Shown: positions 51,976 through 60,950 of the stretch, in pieces
Layout of the letters: each line of letters starts with the position of its first letter
How positions within the stretch are numbered: position 1 is the stretch's first letter
NCBI RefSeq assembly: GCF_000168975.1
Contig: NZ_AAUW01000014.1
Coordinates: 1 to 64,000 of the forward strand
Source: Roseibium aggregatum IAM 12614
GTDB lineage: Bacteria > Pseudomonadota > Alphaproteobacteria > Rhizobiales > Stappiaceae
Direction: 5' to 3'
Length of the DNA stretch: 64,000 bases
Translations under genes and position numbers: made by a program
The notes under the pieces: model-generated
What the model was told of the DNA's origin: nothing
What the model saw: the letters and a program-made list of their open reading frames with translations, nothing else
Databases searched by the model: none

Positions 51976-53202
51976 TCAGTCCGAACCGAGCGCCTCGGCC
52001 GCGCGGGCAATGATCCGGCGGGCAACCTCGCCCTTGTCCATTTCCGGCCAGTCCTCGACGCCATCGCGGCTGACGACGCGGATGGTGTTGGCATCGCCGC
52101 CCATGATCCCGGTCTGCGGACTGACGTCGTTCGCGATGATCCAGTCCGCCTTCTTGCGTTCCAGCTTGCCACGGGCATTGTCGATCAGGTTCTGCGTTTC
52201 GGCGGCAAAGCCGATCAGCAACGTCGGTCTCAGCTCTGCGTGATGGCCGACGGTTGACAGAATGTCCGGGTTTTCCGTCAGCTCCAGGGCGGGCGGCTTG
52301 CCGCTGCCGTCTTTCTTGATCTTCTGGGCGCCTTCGCTGGCAACGCGCCAGTCGGCGACAGCCGCCGCCATGATGGCGATATCCGCCGGCAGGTTGCTTT
52401 CCACCGCCTTCAGCATCGCGGACGCTGACTCGACGTGGATGACGGTGACATTGGCCGGGTCCGGCAGGGTCACCGGGCCGGACACCAGCGTCACGCGCGC
52501 CCCGGCCTCATAGGCGGCCCGTGCCAGCGCATGGCCCTGCTTGCCGGAAGACCGGTTGGCGATATAGCGGACGGGGTCAATCGGCTCATGGGTCGGGCCG
52601 GAGGTGATCAGAACATGCTTTCCGGCAAGCGGCAGGCTGCCCGCCTTGATCGCCTCATCCCGCAGCAGCGCCGCGGCGGCGGCAACGATCTCCAGCGGTT
52701 CGCTCATCCGGCCGGTACCGGCTTCGCCCTTTTCCGCCATCTCGCCGGCGGCCGGGCCGCAAAAGGCAATGCCGCGCGCCTTGAGGATTGTCCGGTTGCG
52801 CTTCGTGGCCTCGTGCTGCCACATCTTCGGGTTCATGGCCGGGGCAATCAGCACGGGTTTGTCGGTTGCCAGAAGCACGGCGGTTGCCAGGTCGTCGGCA
52901 ATGCCGTGGGCCATCTTGGCCATCAGATCGGCGGTGGCGGGGGCAATCAGGATCAGGTCGTGATCGCGGGCCAGGCGGATGTGGCCGACATCGTGTTCGG
53001 CCTGCCGGTCGAACAGGTCGGTGAAGACGGTTTCCGCCGCCAGGGCTCCCGCGGCCAGCGGCGTGATGAACTCCTGCGCGCCCTTGGTCATCACCGGGAT
53101 CACCCTTGCGCCGCGTTCCTTCAGCCTCCGGATCAGGTCAAGAGACTTGTAGGCGGCGATGCCGCCGCTGATGATCAGGACGATCTGTTTGCCGCTCAGC
53201 AT
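51976..53202 (-). CDS. coaBC: Phosphopantothenoylcysteine decarboxylase/phosphopantothenate-cysteine ligase
   Basis: A bifunctional coenzyme A biosynthesis enzyme of 408 residues. The CoaC half has the flavoprotein start KQIVLIISGGIAAYKSLDLIRRL, the active-site APAMNPKMW and the substrate loop with AFCGPAAGEMA. The CoaB half starts at VLITSGPTHEPIDPVRYIANRSSGKQG and includes IMAAAVADWR and the KIKK lysines. It joins cysteine to phosphopantothenate and decarboxylates the product. A MITE-like element starts only 18 bp upstream of its ATG, so the promoter probably lies in or beyond that element. Confidence 0.95.
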   Translation of the reverse strand: MLSGKQIVLIISGGIAAYKSLDLIRRLKERGARVIPVMTKGAQEFITPLAAGALAAETVFTDLFDRQAEHDVGHIRLARDHDLILIAPATADLMAKMAHGIADDLATAVLLATDKPVLIAPAMNPKMWQHEATKRNRTILKARGIAFCGPAAGEMAEKGEAGTGRMSEPLEIVAAAAALLRDEAIKAGSLPLAGKHVLITSGPTHEPIDPVRYIANRSSGKQGHALARAAYEAGARVTLVSGPVTLPDPANVTVIHVESASAMLKAVESNLPADIAIMAAAVADWRVASEGAQKIKKDGSGKPPALELTENPDILSTVGHHAELRPTLLIGFAAETQNLIDNARGKLERKKADWIIANDVSPQTGIMGGDANTIRVVSRDGVEDWPEMDKGEVARRIIARAAEALGSD

Positions 53203-53220
53203 CTTAACTCAGCACTCCCA

Positions 53221-53482
53221 AGGGTGTGGCCCCATAAATGAGGATGAAATGGTTTGAGGCGGATTGGTCATCGTCAAGGCGCGGAAGCGCAGGAAATGTG
53301 GCTCATTTTCAAGCTTTCGCAACGCAGAGGAGGACCAATCCGGTCAAATCCGAAGGACATGAAAATGGCTTCAACGCGTGTCGTCAGCGTGCTCGACCTA
53401 GAAAACCCGCTACGCGCACACTTCCTGACGCAGTTTCGCCATTTCTCATGCCATTTCGTCTTCATTTATGGGGCCACACCCT
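53221..53482. mobile_element. MITE-like element with about 31-bp terminal inverted repeats
   Basis: Ends are AGGGTGTGGCCCCATAAATG (53221) and its reverse complement CATTTATGGGGCCACACCCT (to 53482); the match extends to about 31 bp with two mismatches. A second inner inverted repeat, CGGATTGGTC (53260-53269) with GACCAATCCG (53333-53342), is present. The 262-bp element carries no transposase; the open frame across it is not gene-like. No target-site duplication is obvious. It lies between the divergent starts... of coaBC (minus) and the end of the LppC-like gene. Confidence 0.6.
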
Positions 53483-53508
53483 AGGTCTGTCGATGTCGGC
53501 GGTAAAGA

Positions 53509-54732
53509 TCAGAATCCGGTGCGGAAATCCCGCGGCGCCGGAGAAATCACCTGTGTGCCCTGCCCGGTAATCTGATAGACGGCAAGGCCCCGCTGGTTGA
53601 GGCCATTGGATTGGAAGCGGAACAATCCGTCAATGCCGATGAAGCCGTCACGATTGGTGATGATGCTCTGCTGGAACCGCTGCTGCCCGGCGGAACGGAT
53701 CAGGCCGGCGGCCAGGGTGACACCGTCGTAGACCAGGCTGGCGTTGCGCGGCGGCACCGCGCCGTACGTGCTCTGGTACCGCTGGGCGAACGCCAGAAAG
53801 CCCTTGTCTTCCGGCCCGGCAAACCAGGCACCGGCAAGCACCGGGTTGTTCTTCACCTGGGGTGAGTCCCACTGTCCGGTGCCAAGCAGTTTCACATTGC
53901 CCATGTTGGCGCCCTGACTGACCAGGGTCTGCACGACCGCCGCAGGCACGGCGCCGCCCGCCGGTACGAACAGGGCGTCGGCATTGTTCAGCACAGATTT
54001 GAGTGCGGCTGTCTTGGCGACGAGATCGGACGTGTCCGATCCGTTCATGGAATAACGCTGGATCGACGCAATCCGGCCGCCGCCCCGGCCGACTTCCTGG
54101 CGGAACGCGGCCTCGACGATGGCACCGTAGGAGCCTTCGGGGATCAGCGCGGTGTAGGAATGTCTCTTCTGGCTGTTGGCATAGCCGACAACCCGTTTCA
54201 CGTCGCTTTCCGGCAGGAAGCTGAGCAGGTAAACGCCCCGCGACGCAACGGACGTGTCTGTCGAAAACGCGATGACCGGAACGCCGGTGGCCCGCGCGGC
54301 CTGGGCCGCGCCGGAGACTGCGGGGGAGAACACCGGACCCAGGATCAGTTCCGCGCCTTCCGAAATGGCGGCCTGCGCTGCCGCGCGACCGCCTTCGGCC
54401 GTGCCGCCGGTATCCCTCACCAGCAACTGCACATCCGCGCTCGGGAAGTTCTGCAGGGCCAGTGCGGCGGAATTCTTGAAAACCGTGCCGATAGAGGCAT
54501 TGCCGCCGGAGCTTGCCAGCGGCAGCAGCAGTCCGATGCGGACCCCGCCCGTGCCGATGATTTCGCCGGTCGGTTGCGGCTGGGGCGTGGGCTGGATCTG
54601 GTCACCCGGCAGCGAACCGAGTGTGGACCCCATGCAGCCGCCCAGCAGCATCGTGCTGGCTCCAGCCAGCGCCGTTTTCAAGAAAACACGTCTGTGCTGT
54701 TGCACGATGTCGCCCCGTCTTGCACTTGCCAT
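53509..54732 (-). CDS. LppC-like lipoprotein (penicillin-binding protein activator)
   Basis: A 407-residue lipoprotein. A signal sequence with TALAGASTMLLGGC gives a lipobox cysteine, followed by a Pro/Gln-rich linker and a type I periplasmic-binding fold (VRIGLLLPLASSGGNASIG, ELILGPVFSPAVSGAAQAA, LVYDGVTLAAGLIR). In gammaproteobacteria the homologue LpoA activates PBP1A. It is divergent from rsmI-yraN-gshB, a conserved neighbourhood. I start at the ATG at 54732 (MASARRGD), 15 residues inside the longest frame. A link to the PBP1A-type protein at 2085-4343 is an inference. Confidence 0.87.
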   Translation of the reverse strand: MASARRGDIVQQHRRVFLKTALAGASTMLLGGCMGSTLGSLPGDQIQPTPQPQPTGEIIGTGGVRIGLLLPLASSGGNASIGTVFKNSAALALQNFPSADVQLLVRDTGGTAEGGRAAAQAAISEGAELILGPVFSPAVSGAAQAARATGVPVIAFSTDTSVASRGVYLLSFLPESDVKRVVGYANSQKRHSYTALIPEGSYGAIVEAAFRQEVGRGGGRIASIQRYSMNGSDTSDLVAKTAALKSVLNNADALFVPAGGAVPAAVVQTLVSQGANMGNVKLLGTGQWDSPQVKNNPVLAGAWFAGPEDKGFLAFAQRYQSTYGAVPPRNASLVYDGVTLAAGLIRSAGQQRFQQSIITNRDGFIGIDGLFRFQSNGLNQRGLAVYQITGQGTQVISPAPRDFRTGF

Positions 54733-54921
54733 ATTTGTTGGTTCACCCTTTGGGAAAGACTTACGTATTCGCTGCATGCCTGTAAAGATTTAGTGGCCTT
54801 TCAATGGCATATCGGCCCGATCAACGGTGGATTTGCCTTGCATCGGTTGTACTGAAAGGCTAGCGCAAGGGCGCAAACGGGACCGAAACGGCAATTCGCG
54901 GCAGACAAGAGGGAAGGCGAC

Positions 54922-55836
54922 ATGGTCAAGGAAACAGCCGGGCCGGCTGCGGACAGGAACCGCTACAGCCTCTCCGAACACGTGTTCACCGCGCCCAATC
55001 TGGAACCCGCGCTTTATATCGTTTCCACCCCGATCGGCAATCTCGGCGATATCACTGTCCGGGCGCTGGAAACCCTAGCGGCGGCAAGCGTGATCGCCTG
55101 CGAGGATACACGGGTCACGGCAACGCTCACTCAGCGGTTCTCGTTGAAAACACCGCTTCTTCCCTATCACGAGCACAATGCCGACAAGCAGCGGCCGAAG
55201 ATCCTGGAAGCCCTGGCCGATGGCCGTGCCGTGGCGCTGGTATCCGATGCAGGAACGCCGCTGGTCTCCGACCCGGGCTACCGGCTGGTGCGTGATGTGG
55301 TCGCAGAAGGCCATAAAGTCATCCCGATCCCCGGCGCTTCCGCACCGCTGGCCGGACTCGTCGCGGCAGGTCTGCCGAGCGACACGGTGCTCTTTGCGGG
55401 CTTTCTGCCGCAAAAGGGCGGGCCGAAGTCCCGGCGGCTGCAAGACCTGGCAAAGGTGCCGGCAACACTGGTTTTCTTTGAATCTCCCCACCGCACCGCC
55501 GCCACCTTGGCGCTGATGGCCGAGCTGCTCGGAGCCAGCCGGGAAGCCGTCGTCGCGCGAGAGCTGACCAAGCGTTTTGAGACCTTCGAGCGCGGCACCC
55601 TGGAAGAGCTGAGCGCACGCTTTGACGGCCAGCAGATCAAGGGCGAGATCGTCATTCTGGTCGGCCCGCCGGAAGACAAGCCCGAAGCCGAAGCGGACGA
55701 TCTCGATGCCTTGTTGAGCGAGGCCCTCACCGAGATGCCGGTCAGTGCCGCCGCGAAAAAAGTGTCCAAGGCCACGGGGCTTGACCGCAACGAGGTTTAC
55801 AAGCGCGCGCTCGAACTGAAAGCGGAAGAAGCCTGA
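54922..55836 (+). CDS. rsmI: 16S rRNA (cytidine-1402-2'-O)-methyltransferase
   Basis: A 304-residue SAM-dependent enzyme of the tetrapyrrole-methylase fold that methylates C1402 in the 16S decoding centre. Markers are ALYIVSTPIGNLGDITVRALE, CEDTRVTATL, LVSDAGTPLVSDPGYRLV and IPGASAPLAGLVAAGLP, with FFESPHRTAATL further on. Divergent from the LppC-like gene; its TGA shares one base with the ATG of yraN. Confidence 0.95.
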   Translation: MVKETAGPAADRNRYSLSEHVFTAPNLEPALYIVSTPIGNLGDITVRALETLAAASVIACEDTRVTATLTQRFSLKTPLLPYHEHNADKQRPKILEALADGRAVALVSDAGTPLVSDPGYRLVRDVVAEGHKVIPIPGASAPLAGLVAAGLPSDTVLFAGFLPQKGGPKSRRLQDLAKVPATLVFFESPHRTAATLALMAELLGASREAVVARELTKRFETFERGTLEELSARFDGQQIKGEIVILVGPPEDKPEAEADDLDALLSEALTEMPVSAAAKKVSKATGLDRNEVYKRALELKAEEA

Positions 55837-56240
55837 TGGCACGCGCCCCGGGCGGTTCCGGAAAGCTGCCTGCAGAAACGGACCGGCGCCGCCGGGCGCA
55901 CGCGCTGGGTCTTTCCGCCGAAACCCTGGCCGCCTGGTACCTGCGCCTCACGGGCTGGCGCATCCTCAAGCGCCGCTACAAGACAAAGGCCGGCGAAATC
56001 GACCTCATCGCCAAACGCCGCAAGACGGTTGCCTTCATCGAGGTGAAGGCCCGCAAGTCGCGGCAGGCCGCGCTGGAAGCCGTAACGCCCGCCAGCCAGA
56101 AACGCATTACACGCGCCGCGAAGATCTTCGTTGCGGAACACCCCAAGGCTGGCTTTTACACCCTGCGCTTCGATATCATCGTCGTCCGGCCCCGCGCCTT
56201 GCCGGAGCGCATCGTAAACGCGTTTCACGCCTGGGAATAG
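55836..56240 (+). CDS. YraN family (UPF0102) protein
   Basis: A 134-residue member of the UPF0102 family with an Archaeal-Holliday-junction-resolvase-like nuclease fold. The core is LAAWYLRLTGWRILKRRYKTKAGEIDLIAKRRKTVAFIEVKARKS, with the putative catalytic GEIDLI and VEVKAR-type residues (here IEVKAR). Its exact function is not known. It overlaps rsmI by one base, as in many genomes. Confidence 0.92.
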   Translation: MARAPGGSGKLPAETDRRRRAHALGLSAETLAAWYLRLTGWRILKRRYKTKAGEIDLIAKRRKTVAFIEVKARKSRQAALEAVTPASQKRITRAAKIFVAEHPKAGFYTLRFDIIVVRPRALPERIVNAFHAWE

Positions 56241-56313
56241 TTTGGAGCGCCAGTTTTTCGGCTGCGTCTGAAAGGTGGCAGGGCTATCGCATACGAGAAA
56301 ATTTAGCATCGGC

Positions 56314-56466
56314 GTCACCCCCGGACGAGCGCAGCGCAGATCCGGGGCCCACTCGCAGCCCCGCTTGCGCACGAAGTTGTCTTTGTCCCGGATATTTGCT
56401 GCGCCCTGCGAGCACACAGGAAACGAGACGGCCCCGGGTCTCCCTTCGCTCGCCCGAGGTGACGCC
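56314..56466. repeat. Inverted pair of REP-like palindromes (CCGGGGCCCACTC family)
   Basis: The left copy (56314-56354) begins GTCACCCCCGGACGAGCG and ends CGGGGCCCACTC; the right copy (56430-56466) is inverted and ends CCCGAGGTGACGCC. Same family as 46116-46263. They account for most of the 400-bp gap between yraN and gshB; the remaining bases hold the gshB leader and nothing else I can recognise. Confidence 0.7.
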
Positions 56467-56640
56467 GAATATGGGTGAGAGACTTCACCATTTTTCTCGG
56501 TCCACGGAATGAAGGTGAAACGAACTCGGGCCCTTCTGCCCTCCCCCTCTGGACAAAGCCGACCTCGCACCGCATATCTGGACCAATCGTTCTGAAATCC
56601 CAAAGGCGCTGGAGCAGCGCCGCCCGCCGGGAGTTGCCTC

Positions 56641-57585
56641 ATGGCTTTGAAAGTTGCGGTCCAGATGGACCATGTTTCGTCCATCAACATTGCCGGCGAC
56701 AGCGCCTTCGCAATGATGCTGGAAGCGCAGTCTCGCGGACATGAACTCTATCACTATACGCCCGACCGCCTTGCAATGCGCGGCGACGAAGTATTCTGTG
56801 CGCTGGAGCCGATTGAAGTGCGCGATGTGAAGGGCGATCACTTCTCGCTGGGCGAAAAGAGCCGGTTCAACATGCGCGAGATGGACGTGGTGCTGATGCG
56901 CCAGGATCCGCCGTTCGACCTCTCCTACATTGCCGCGACCCACATTCTGGAAAAGATCCATCCCGACACGCTGGTGGTCAATGATCCGGCAGCCGTGCGC
57001 AACGCGCCGGAAAAGCTGTTCGTGACCGAATTCGCCGATCTGATGCCGCCGACCCTGATCACCAAGGACAAGTCGGAAATCGATCTGTTCCGGAAGGAGT
57101 ACGGCGACATCGTCATGAAGCCGTTGTTCGGCCATGGCGGCGCGGCCGTCTTCCGCGTCACCCAGGACGACCTCAACTACGGTTCGCTGTATGATTTCTT
57201 TGCCGCGACGTTCCGCGAGCCCTGGGTCATTCAGCAGTTCCTGCCCAATGTGAAACATGGCGACAAGCGCATCCTGCTGGTCGACGGCCAGTTCGCCGGT
57301 GCGGTCAACCGTGTTCCGGCCGCTGGCGACCTGCGTTCCAACATGGTGCGCGGCGGCGCGCCGACCGACAGTGAGCTGACCGAGCGCGAACGCGAAATCT
57401 GCGCCCGTCTCGGACCGTCGCTGAAGGAAAAGGGCCTGATCCTGGTCGGGATCGACGTCATTGACGGCAACCTGACGGAAATCAACGTCACCGCCCCCAC
57501 CGGCATCCGCGCCATCCGCAATCTCGGCGGCCCTGACGTGGCAGGCATGGTCTGGGACGTGCTGGAAGCGAAGGTGAAGGGCTGA
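56641..57585 (+). CDS. gshB: Glutathione synthetase
   Basis: A 314-residue ATP-grasp ligase that adds glycine to gamma-glutamylcysteine. It starts [30 protein letters not shown], and has [18 protein letters not shown], the ATP-grasp loop [36 protein letters not shown], and the metal-ligand end [15 protein letters not shown]. It follows the rsmI-yraN pair as in other alphaproteobacteria, though 400 bp of repeats intervene. Confidence 0.95.
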   Translation: MALKVAVQMDHVSSINIAGDSAFAMMLEAQSRGHELYHYTPDRLAMRGDEVFCALEPIEVRDVKGDHFSLGEKSRFNMREMDVVLMRQDPPFDLSYIAATHILEKIHPDTLVVNDPAAVRNAPEKLFVTEFADLMPPTLITKDKSEIDLFRKEYGDIVMKPLFGHGGAAVFRVTQDDLNYGSLYDFFAATFREPWVIQQFLPNVKHGDKRILLVDGQFAGAVNRVPAAGDLRSNMVRGGAPTDSELTEREREICARLGPSLKEKGLILVGIDVIDGNLTEINVTAPTGIRAIRNLGGPDVAGMVWDVLEAKVKG

Positions 57586-57684
57586 GCAGCCCTTGCCACA
57601 AGCTTTGTCCGAATATCCGCTTGACCTCAATTTAAGTTGAGGTTGTAGAGCTATATCTCCTTTCAGATCCCAAGGAGATACAGC

Positions 57685-58014
57685 ATGACATCAGACACGG
57701 AATCCCGGCCCATATACCGCGTTGACCGGTTTGAAGTGCCGCTTGAGGCGCGGGACGTTCTGCTGGAACGGCTCAATGTCATTCGTGGTCTGTTGCAGAA
57801 CATCGAAGGCTGCCGCCAGAACCTCGTACTTGAACAGCCTACCCGCGAGGGCACGGCAACATTCGTCACCTTTGTCGAATGGCAGAACGAAGAGGTTTTT
57901 CTGGCAGCAAAGGCCCGGATAGCGGATGAATATCGCAAGTCGGCATTCGACCCGCAGGCCTTCCTGCAGCAGATCGGTGCGAAAGCCGACATGGCGAACA
58001 TGAACGCAGTCTGA
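57685..58014 (+). CDS. Antibiotic-biosynthesis-monooxygenase (ABM) domain protein
   Basis: A 109-residue dimeric ferredoxin-like protein. PIYRVDRFEVPLEARDVLLERLNVIRGLLQNIEGC and TFVTFVEWQNEEVFLAAKARI give the beta-alpha-beta halves of the ABM fold. Such proteins include cofactor-less quinol monooxygenases and heme-degrading enzymes, but many are uncharacterised. The ATG follows AAGGAGATACAG, a strong ribosome site. It stands alone. Confidence 0.82.
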   Translation: MTSDTESRPIYRVDRFEVPLEARDVLLERLNVIRGLLQNIEGCRQNLVLEQPTREGTATFVTFVEWQNEEVFLAAKARIADEYRKSAFDPQAFLQQIGAKADMANMNAV

Positions 58015-58084
58015 TGCCGGACAGGCACGAACGGGAAACCAATGGGCGGAGCACGCGCCTGTTGCCTGCGAGCGGGCAAAAAAA

Positions 58085-58108
58085 ACCTCCGCATGGGGGT
58101 GCGGAGGT
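58085..58108 (-). terminator. Rho-independent terminator on the minus strand
   Basis: ACCTCCGCA and TGCGGAGGT form a 9-bp GC-rich stem with a 6-nt loop. On the minus strand eight T residues follow it; on the plus strand TATAAAG follows. It therefore terminates a minus-strand transcript, not the ABM gene. Confidence 0.8.
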
Positions 58109-58144
58109 ATAAAGAGTTCGTGCTTAGACAATGCAACAGAGGGC

Positions 58145-58207
58145 CTACTCGGCAGCCTCTGTAAGTAGAACCCGTCCCCTATAGAATCGTTCCTGCAGAA
58201 AATGCAT
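58145..58207 (-). CDS. Possible 20-residue small ORF in a short minus-strand transcript
   Basis: A frame of 20 codons starts MHFLQERFYR and ends LLTEAAE before a TAG, 36 bp upstream of the strong minus-strand terminator at 58085-58108. The last residues, TEAAE, equal the C terminus of HppD just upstream on the same strand. CAGAGG ... CCTCTG overlapping its end can form a hairpin. The ribosome site is weak (AAGCAAA), so this could instead be part of a non-coding RNA. Confidence 0.3.
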   Translation of the reverse strand: MHFLQERFYRGRVLLTEAAE

Positions 58208-58400
58208 TTTGCTTGAATATTTTTTGAGCTTCTACTTTAGGGTGTCGTTATCGCTTTGAAATAAAATAGTTAATTCCGGTTGGTGGCCTTAAAATTTTTT
58301 CGAAAAAATATTGGAAGGATCGATATTTTTCGCGAGCCAACGCCAGATTCCACGAGACGAATTTTTGAGCCCGTTCAAGGAGATATCTTTCCATAGACTG
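58180..58400. other. AT-rich intergenic stretch
   Basis: Within the 533-bp gap 58015-58547 this segment is strikingly A/T-rich compared with the rest of the window (for example AATATTTTTTGAG and AAAATTTTTTCG). A 48-codon minus-strand frame (58248-58394, MERYLLERAQ ...) covers part of it but lacks a ribosome site. It probably holds a promoter for the small minus-strand transcript. Confidence 0.45.
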
Positions 58401-58547
58401 GCGACCGCGTTCAATTGCACGGCAATGGCAAGGCCGGAACCGGGCCCAAATGGGGTGGTTCAGGCAGGTGACCCAACGGCAATCGCGCAAGAAAAAGGCC
58501 GCTCTCCAGAAAGACAGCGGCCAGTCTAGTGCAACCTGAAAGGGAGG

Positions 58548-59660
58548 CTATTCTGCAGCTTCGGTCTTGATGACTCCGCGGCGGATCTGGTCTTCCTCAA
58601 TCGACTCGAACAGGGCCCGGAAGTTGCCTTCGCCAAAGCCTTCGTCACCCTTGCGCTGGATGAATTCGAAAAAGATCGGACCGATGACGGTCTTCGAGAA
58701 AATCTGCAGCAGGATCTTGGTCATGCCGCCGTCGATGACACCTTCCCCGTCGATCAGGATACCGTGACGCTTCATCCGTTCGATCGGTTCGTCGTGGCCG
58801 TTCACCCGGTCGTAGGACATCTCGTAATAGGTCTCCGGCGGGCCGGGCATGAACTTCAGACCGTTGTCCGCCAGAAGATCCGTGCTCTCGTAGATATTGT
58901 CGGTGCCGACCGCGATGTGCTGGATGCCTTCGCCGTTGTACTTCTTCAGATATTCCTCGATCTGGCTGGTGTCGTCCTTGGACTCGTTCAGCGGAATGCG
59001 GATCTTGCCGCAGGGGCTGGTGATCGCGCGGCTGACAAGGCCGGTGATCCGACCGTCGATGTCGAAGAAGTGGATCTGCTTGAAGTTGAACAGGTCGCGG
59101 TAGAAATCCCACCACTTGTCCATGTTGCCGCGATAGACGTTGTGGGTCAGGTGGTCGAGATAATAGAACCCGACGCCCTGCGGCTTCGGATCGACCTCGC
59201 CCAGCCAGTTGAACTCGTCCGAATAGGCCGAGCCTTTGTCCCCATAGGTGTCGACGAAGTAAAGCAGCGAGCCGCCGATGCCGACGATTGCAGGAACATT
59301 CAGGGTCTTGTCGTCGCCTTCATAGGGAGTTACCCCCTTGGCAACCGCATGGTCGAACGCCTTTTGCGCGTCGACAACGCGCCAGGCCATGGCCGGAGCG
59401 CACGGGCCATGCGTATCGACGAACTTCATGCCAAAGCTGCCCGGTTCGGCATTCAGCACATAGGTGACATCGCCCTGGCGATAGAGCGTGATGTTCTTGC
59501 TCTTGTGCTTTGCGACCGGGAGGTAGCCCATTCTGCGGAACAATTCGTCCAGCTTTTCCGGCTCCGGATGGGCGAATTCGACAAATTCGAAGCCATCGGT
59601 GCCAGCGGGGTTGTCAGACGTGATCTGTGCAGGTGGCGCGTCGTGCGGGAACGGTCCCAT
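58548..59660 (-). CDS. hppD: 4-Hydroxyphenylpyruvate dioxygenase
   Basis: A 370-residue non-heme iron enzyme of tyrosine catabolism that makes homogentisate. The metal triad is His170 (YYLDHLTHNV), His248 (GIQHIAVGT) and Glu332 (FFEFIQRKG), and the C-terminal gating helix GDEGFGEGNFRALFESIE is complete. The gene is divergent from an Lrp/AsnC regulator with 127 bp between starts. Homogentisate dioxygenase and later genes are not in the window. Confidence 0.96.
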   Translation of the reverse strand: MGPFPHDAPPAQITSDNPAGTDGFEFVEFAHPEPEKLDELFRRMGYLPVAKHKSKNITLYRQGDVTYVLNAEPGSFGMKFVDTHGPCAPAMAWRVVDAQKAFDHAVAKGVTPYEGDDKTLNVPAIVGIGGSLLYFVDTYGDKGSAYSDEFNWLGEVDPKPQGVGFYYLDHLTHNVYRGNMDKWWDFYRDLFNFKQIHFFDIDGRITGLVSRAITSPCGKIRIPLNESKDDTSQIEEYLKKYNGEGIQHIAVGTDNIYESTDLLADNGLKFMPGPPETYYEMSYDRVNGHDEPIERMKRHGILIDGEGVIDGGMTKILLQIFSKTVIGPIFFEFIQRKGDEGFGEGNFRALFESIEEDQIRRGVIKTEAAE

Positions 59661-59787
59661 GAATGTCCTCCTCGGTTGAACGGGTCATTGCCTTCAGAAT
59701 GCCGTGGAGCTCGCGCAGTGTGTGTGCAAACCACGTGTTTTCGCGTAAGATGATGCACGAAACATGCGAGATAATTTGGAGAGGCGC

Positions 59788-60255
59788 ATGACGAATGCAC
59801 TGGATGGCTTTGATGTGAAGCTGCTCGCCGCTTTGCAGAACAACGCCGCCCTGACCAATGCCGAGCTGGGTGAGGTGATTGGCCTGTCCGCAAGCCAGGT
59901 CTCACGGCGCCGGCAGAAGCTGGAAGAAGCGGGGATCATCCGCCGCTACCGGGCGGCACTGGATCCGGAAGCTCTGGGGCTGATGGTGACGGCCTATGTC
60001 GGCGTGACGCTAGGCGCGCATTCCAGGGAAAACGCCCGCAAGTTCCGCAACATGGTGACAGCCATGCCGGAAGTGCAGGAGGCCCACACGCTGACCGGCG
60101 ACGTCGATTACATGCTGAAGATCGTGGTACCGGACCTGAAAGCGCTCAGTCACATCATCAACGACGAACTGTTGCCCCAGGAGGCGGTCCATCATGTGCG
60201 CTCTTCAATCGCCATGGAAACGCTGAAGGACGACAATCTGCTGCCGCTGAAGTGA
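59788..60255 (+). CDS. Lrp/AsnC family regulator, divergent from hppD
   Basis: A 155-residue regulator. HTH: FDVKLLAALQNNAALTNAELGEVIGLSASQVSRRRQKLEEAGII; ligand-binding RAM domain with HTLTGDVDYMLKIVVPDLKAL. The ATG at 59788 has TGGAGAGG directly upstream. Divergence from hppD suggests it controls tyrosine/phenylalanine catabolism, responding to an aromatic amino acid or its keto acid. No clear palindrome stands out in the shared promoter. Confidence 0.9.
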   Translation: MTNALDGFDVKLLAALQNNAALTNAELGEVIGLSASQVSRRRQKLEEAGIIRRYRAALDPEALGLMVTAYVGVTLGAHSRENARKFRNMVTAMPEVQEAHTLTGDVDYMLKIVVPDLKALSHIINDELLPQEAVHHVRSSIAMETLKDDNLLPLK

Positions 60256-60259
60256 CAGG

Positions 60260-60799
60260 CTAAAGCCCGAGCCAGCCCATGAGATCGGTCCAGAAATCCT
60301 TGCGCAGGCCTTTGAGGTCCGGTGCCGGGTTGCCGTAAGGGTCCGCCAGGCAGACGTCGGAAAACCTGGTCTTGCCGGACAACAGGCATTGTTCGGGCTC
60401 GCAGGTGATCGTGTCGGACAGGTAAATGCGCTTGCCGGCATAGGTCTTGAATGCCAGGTCCGGTTTGTCCTGACGTGTTCCGGACGTGAAGACATAGGTT
60501 GGAAACTCGTTGCCGCGCGGCTGGCCGCGGTCCTGGACGGCGTGGATATAAAGCAACGTTCCGGGAGTTTCCTCGCGCGAACAACCCTTGATGTTGAAGG
60601 CATAAAGATTGCCGGTCGTGCTTTCTCCTGCATCGCCGAGTGCGCGCGAATAAGCCTTCAGCAGATCCTCCTGCCAGATCTTGCGGTAGGTATCGGCCTC
60701 GTCATTCAGCGACAGGGCGTGCACGGCGCCGCTCCCCAGTGTCCCGGCGATGAAGCAGCATAGCAGGGAAAGACCGCGGATTGAGGTGAGGAAGTTCAA
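60260..60799 (-). CDS. Secreted protein of unknown function
   Basis: A 179-residue exported protein: TTG start with GAGGAAAA upstream, a signal peptide (LLCCFIAGTLGSGAVHA), then a soluble domain with six or so cysteines in its second half (GCSREE, ITCEPEQCLL, DVCLADP). It ends four bases from the Lrp gene on the opposite strand. I do not recognise the family; the paired cysteines suggest a disulfide-bonded periplasmic protein. Confidence 0.65.
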   Translation of the reverse strand: MNFLTSIRGLSLLCCFIAGTLGSGAVHALSLNDEADTYRKIWQEDLLKAYSRALGDAGESTTGNLYAFNIKGCSREETPGTLLYIHAVQDRGQPRGNEFPTYVFTSGTRQDKPDLAFKTYAGKRIYLSDTITCEPEQCLLSGKTRFSDVCLADPYGNPAPDLKGLRKDFWTDLMGWLGL

Positions 60800-60950
60800 G
60801 ATTTTCCTCGCTGTTGCCAGGATGAAAGGCGTTGCGGATTGGAGAAGTGTGACGGAGTGTAACGCAAACTTGCGTCCCTTGCAGAAAATCCCATTTGATA
60901 ATGCGAATGTGATTTAAGCCGCTCCACGCGGCAATTTTAAGGAGCCGAAA

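Noticed and set aside
53254..53484. A 76-codon gene inside the MITE-like element
   Set aside because: Its end is the terminal inverted repeat itself, it has no ribosome site, and composition is not protein-like.
58248..58490. An 80-codon minus-strand gene in the AT-rich gap
   Set aside because: No ribosome site at either candidate ATG, and its first third is Cys/Arg/Trp-rich shadow-like sequence. Mentioned only as weak within the AT-rich feature.
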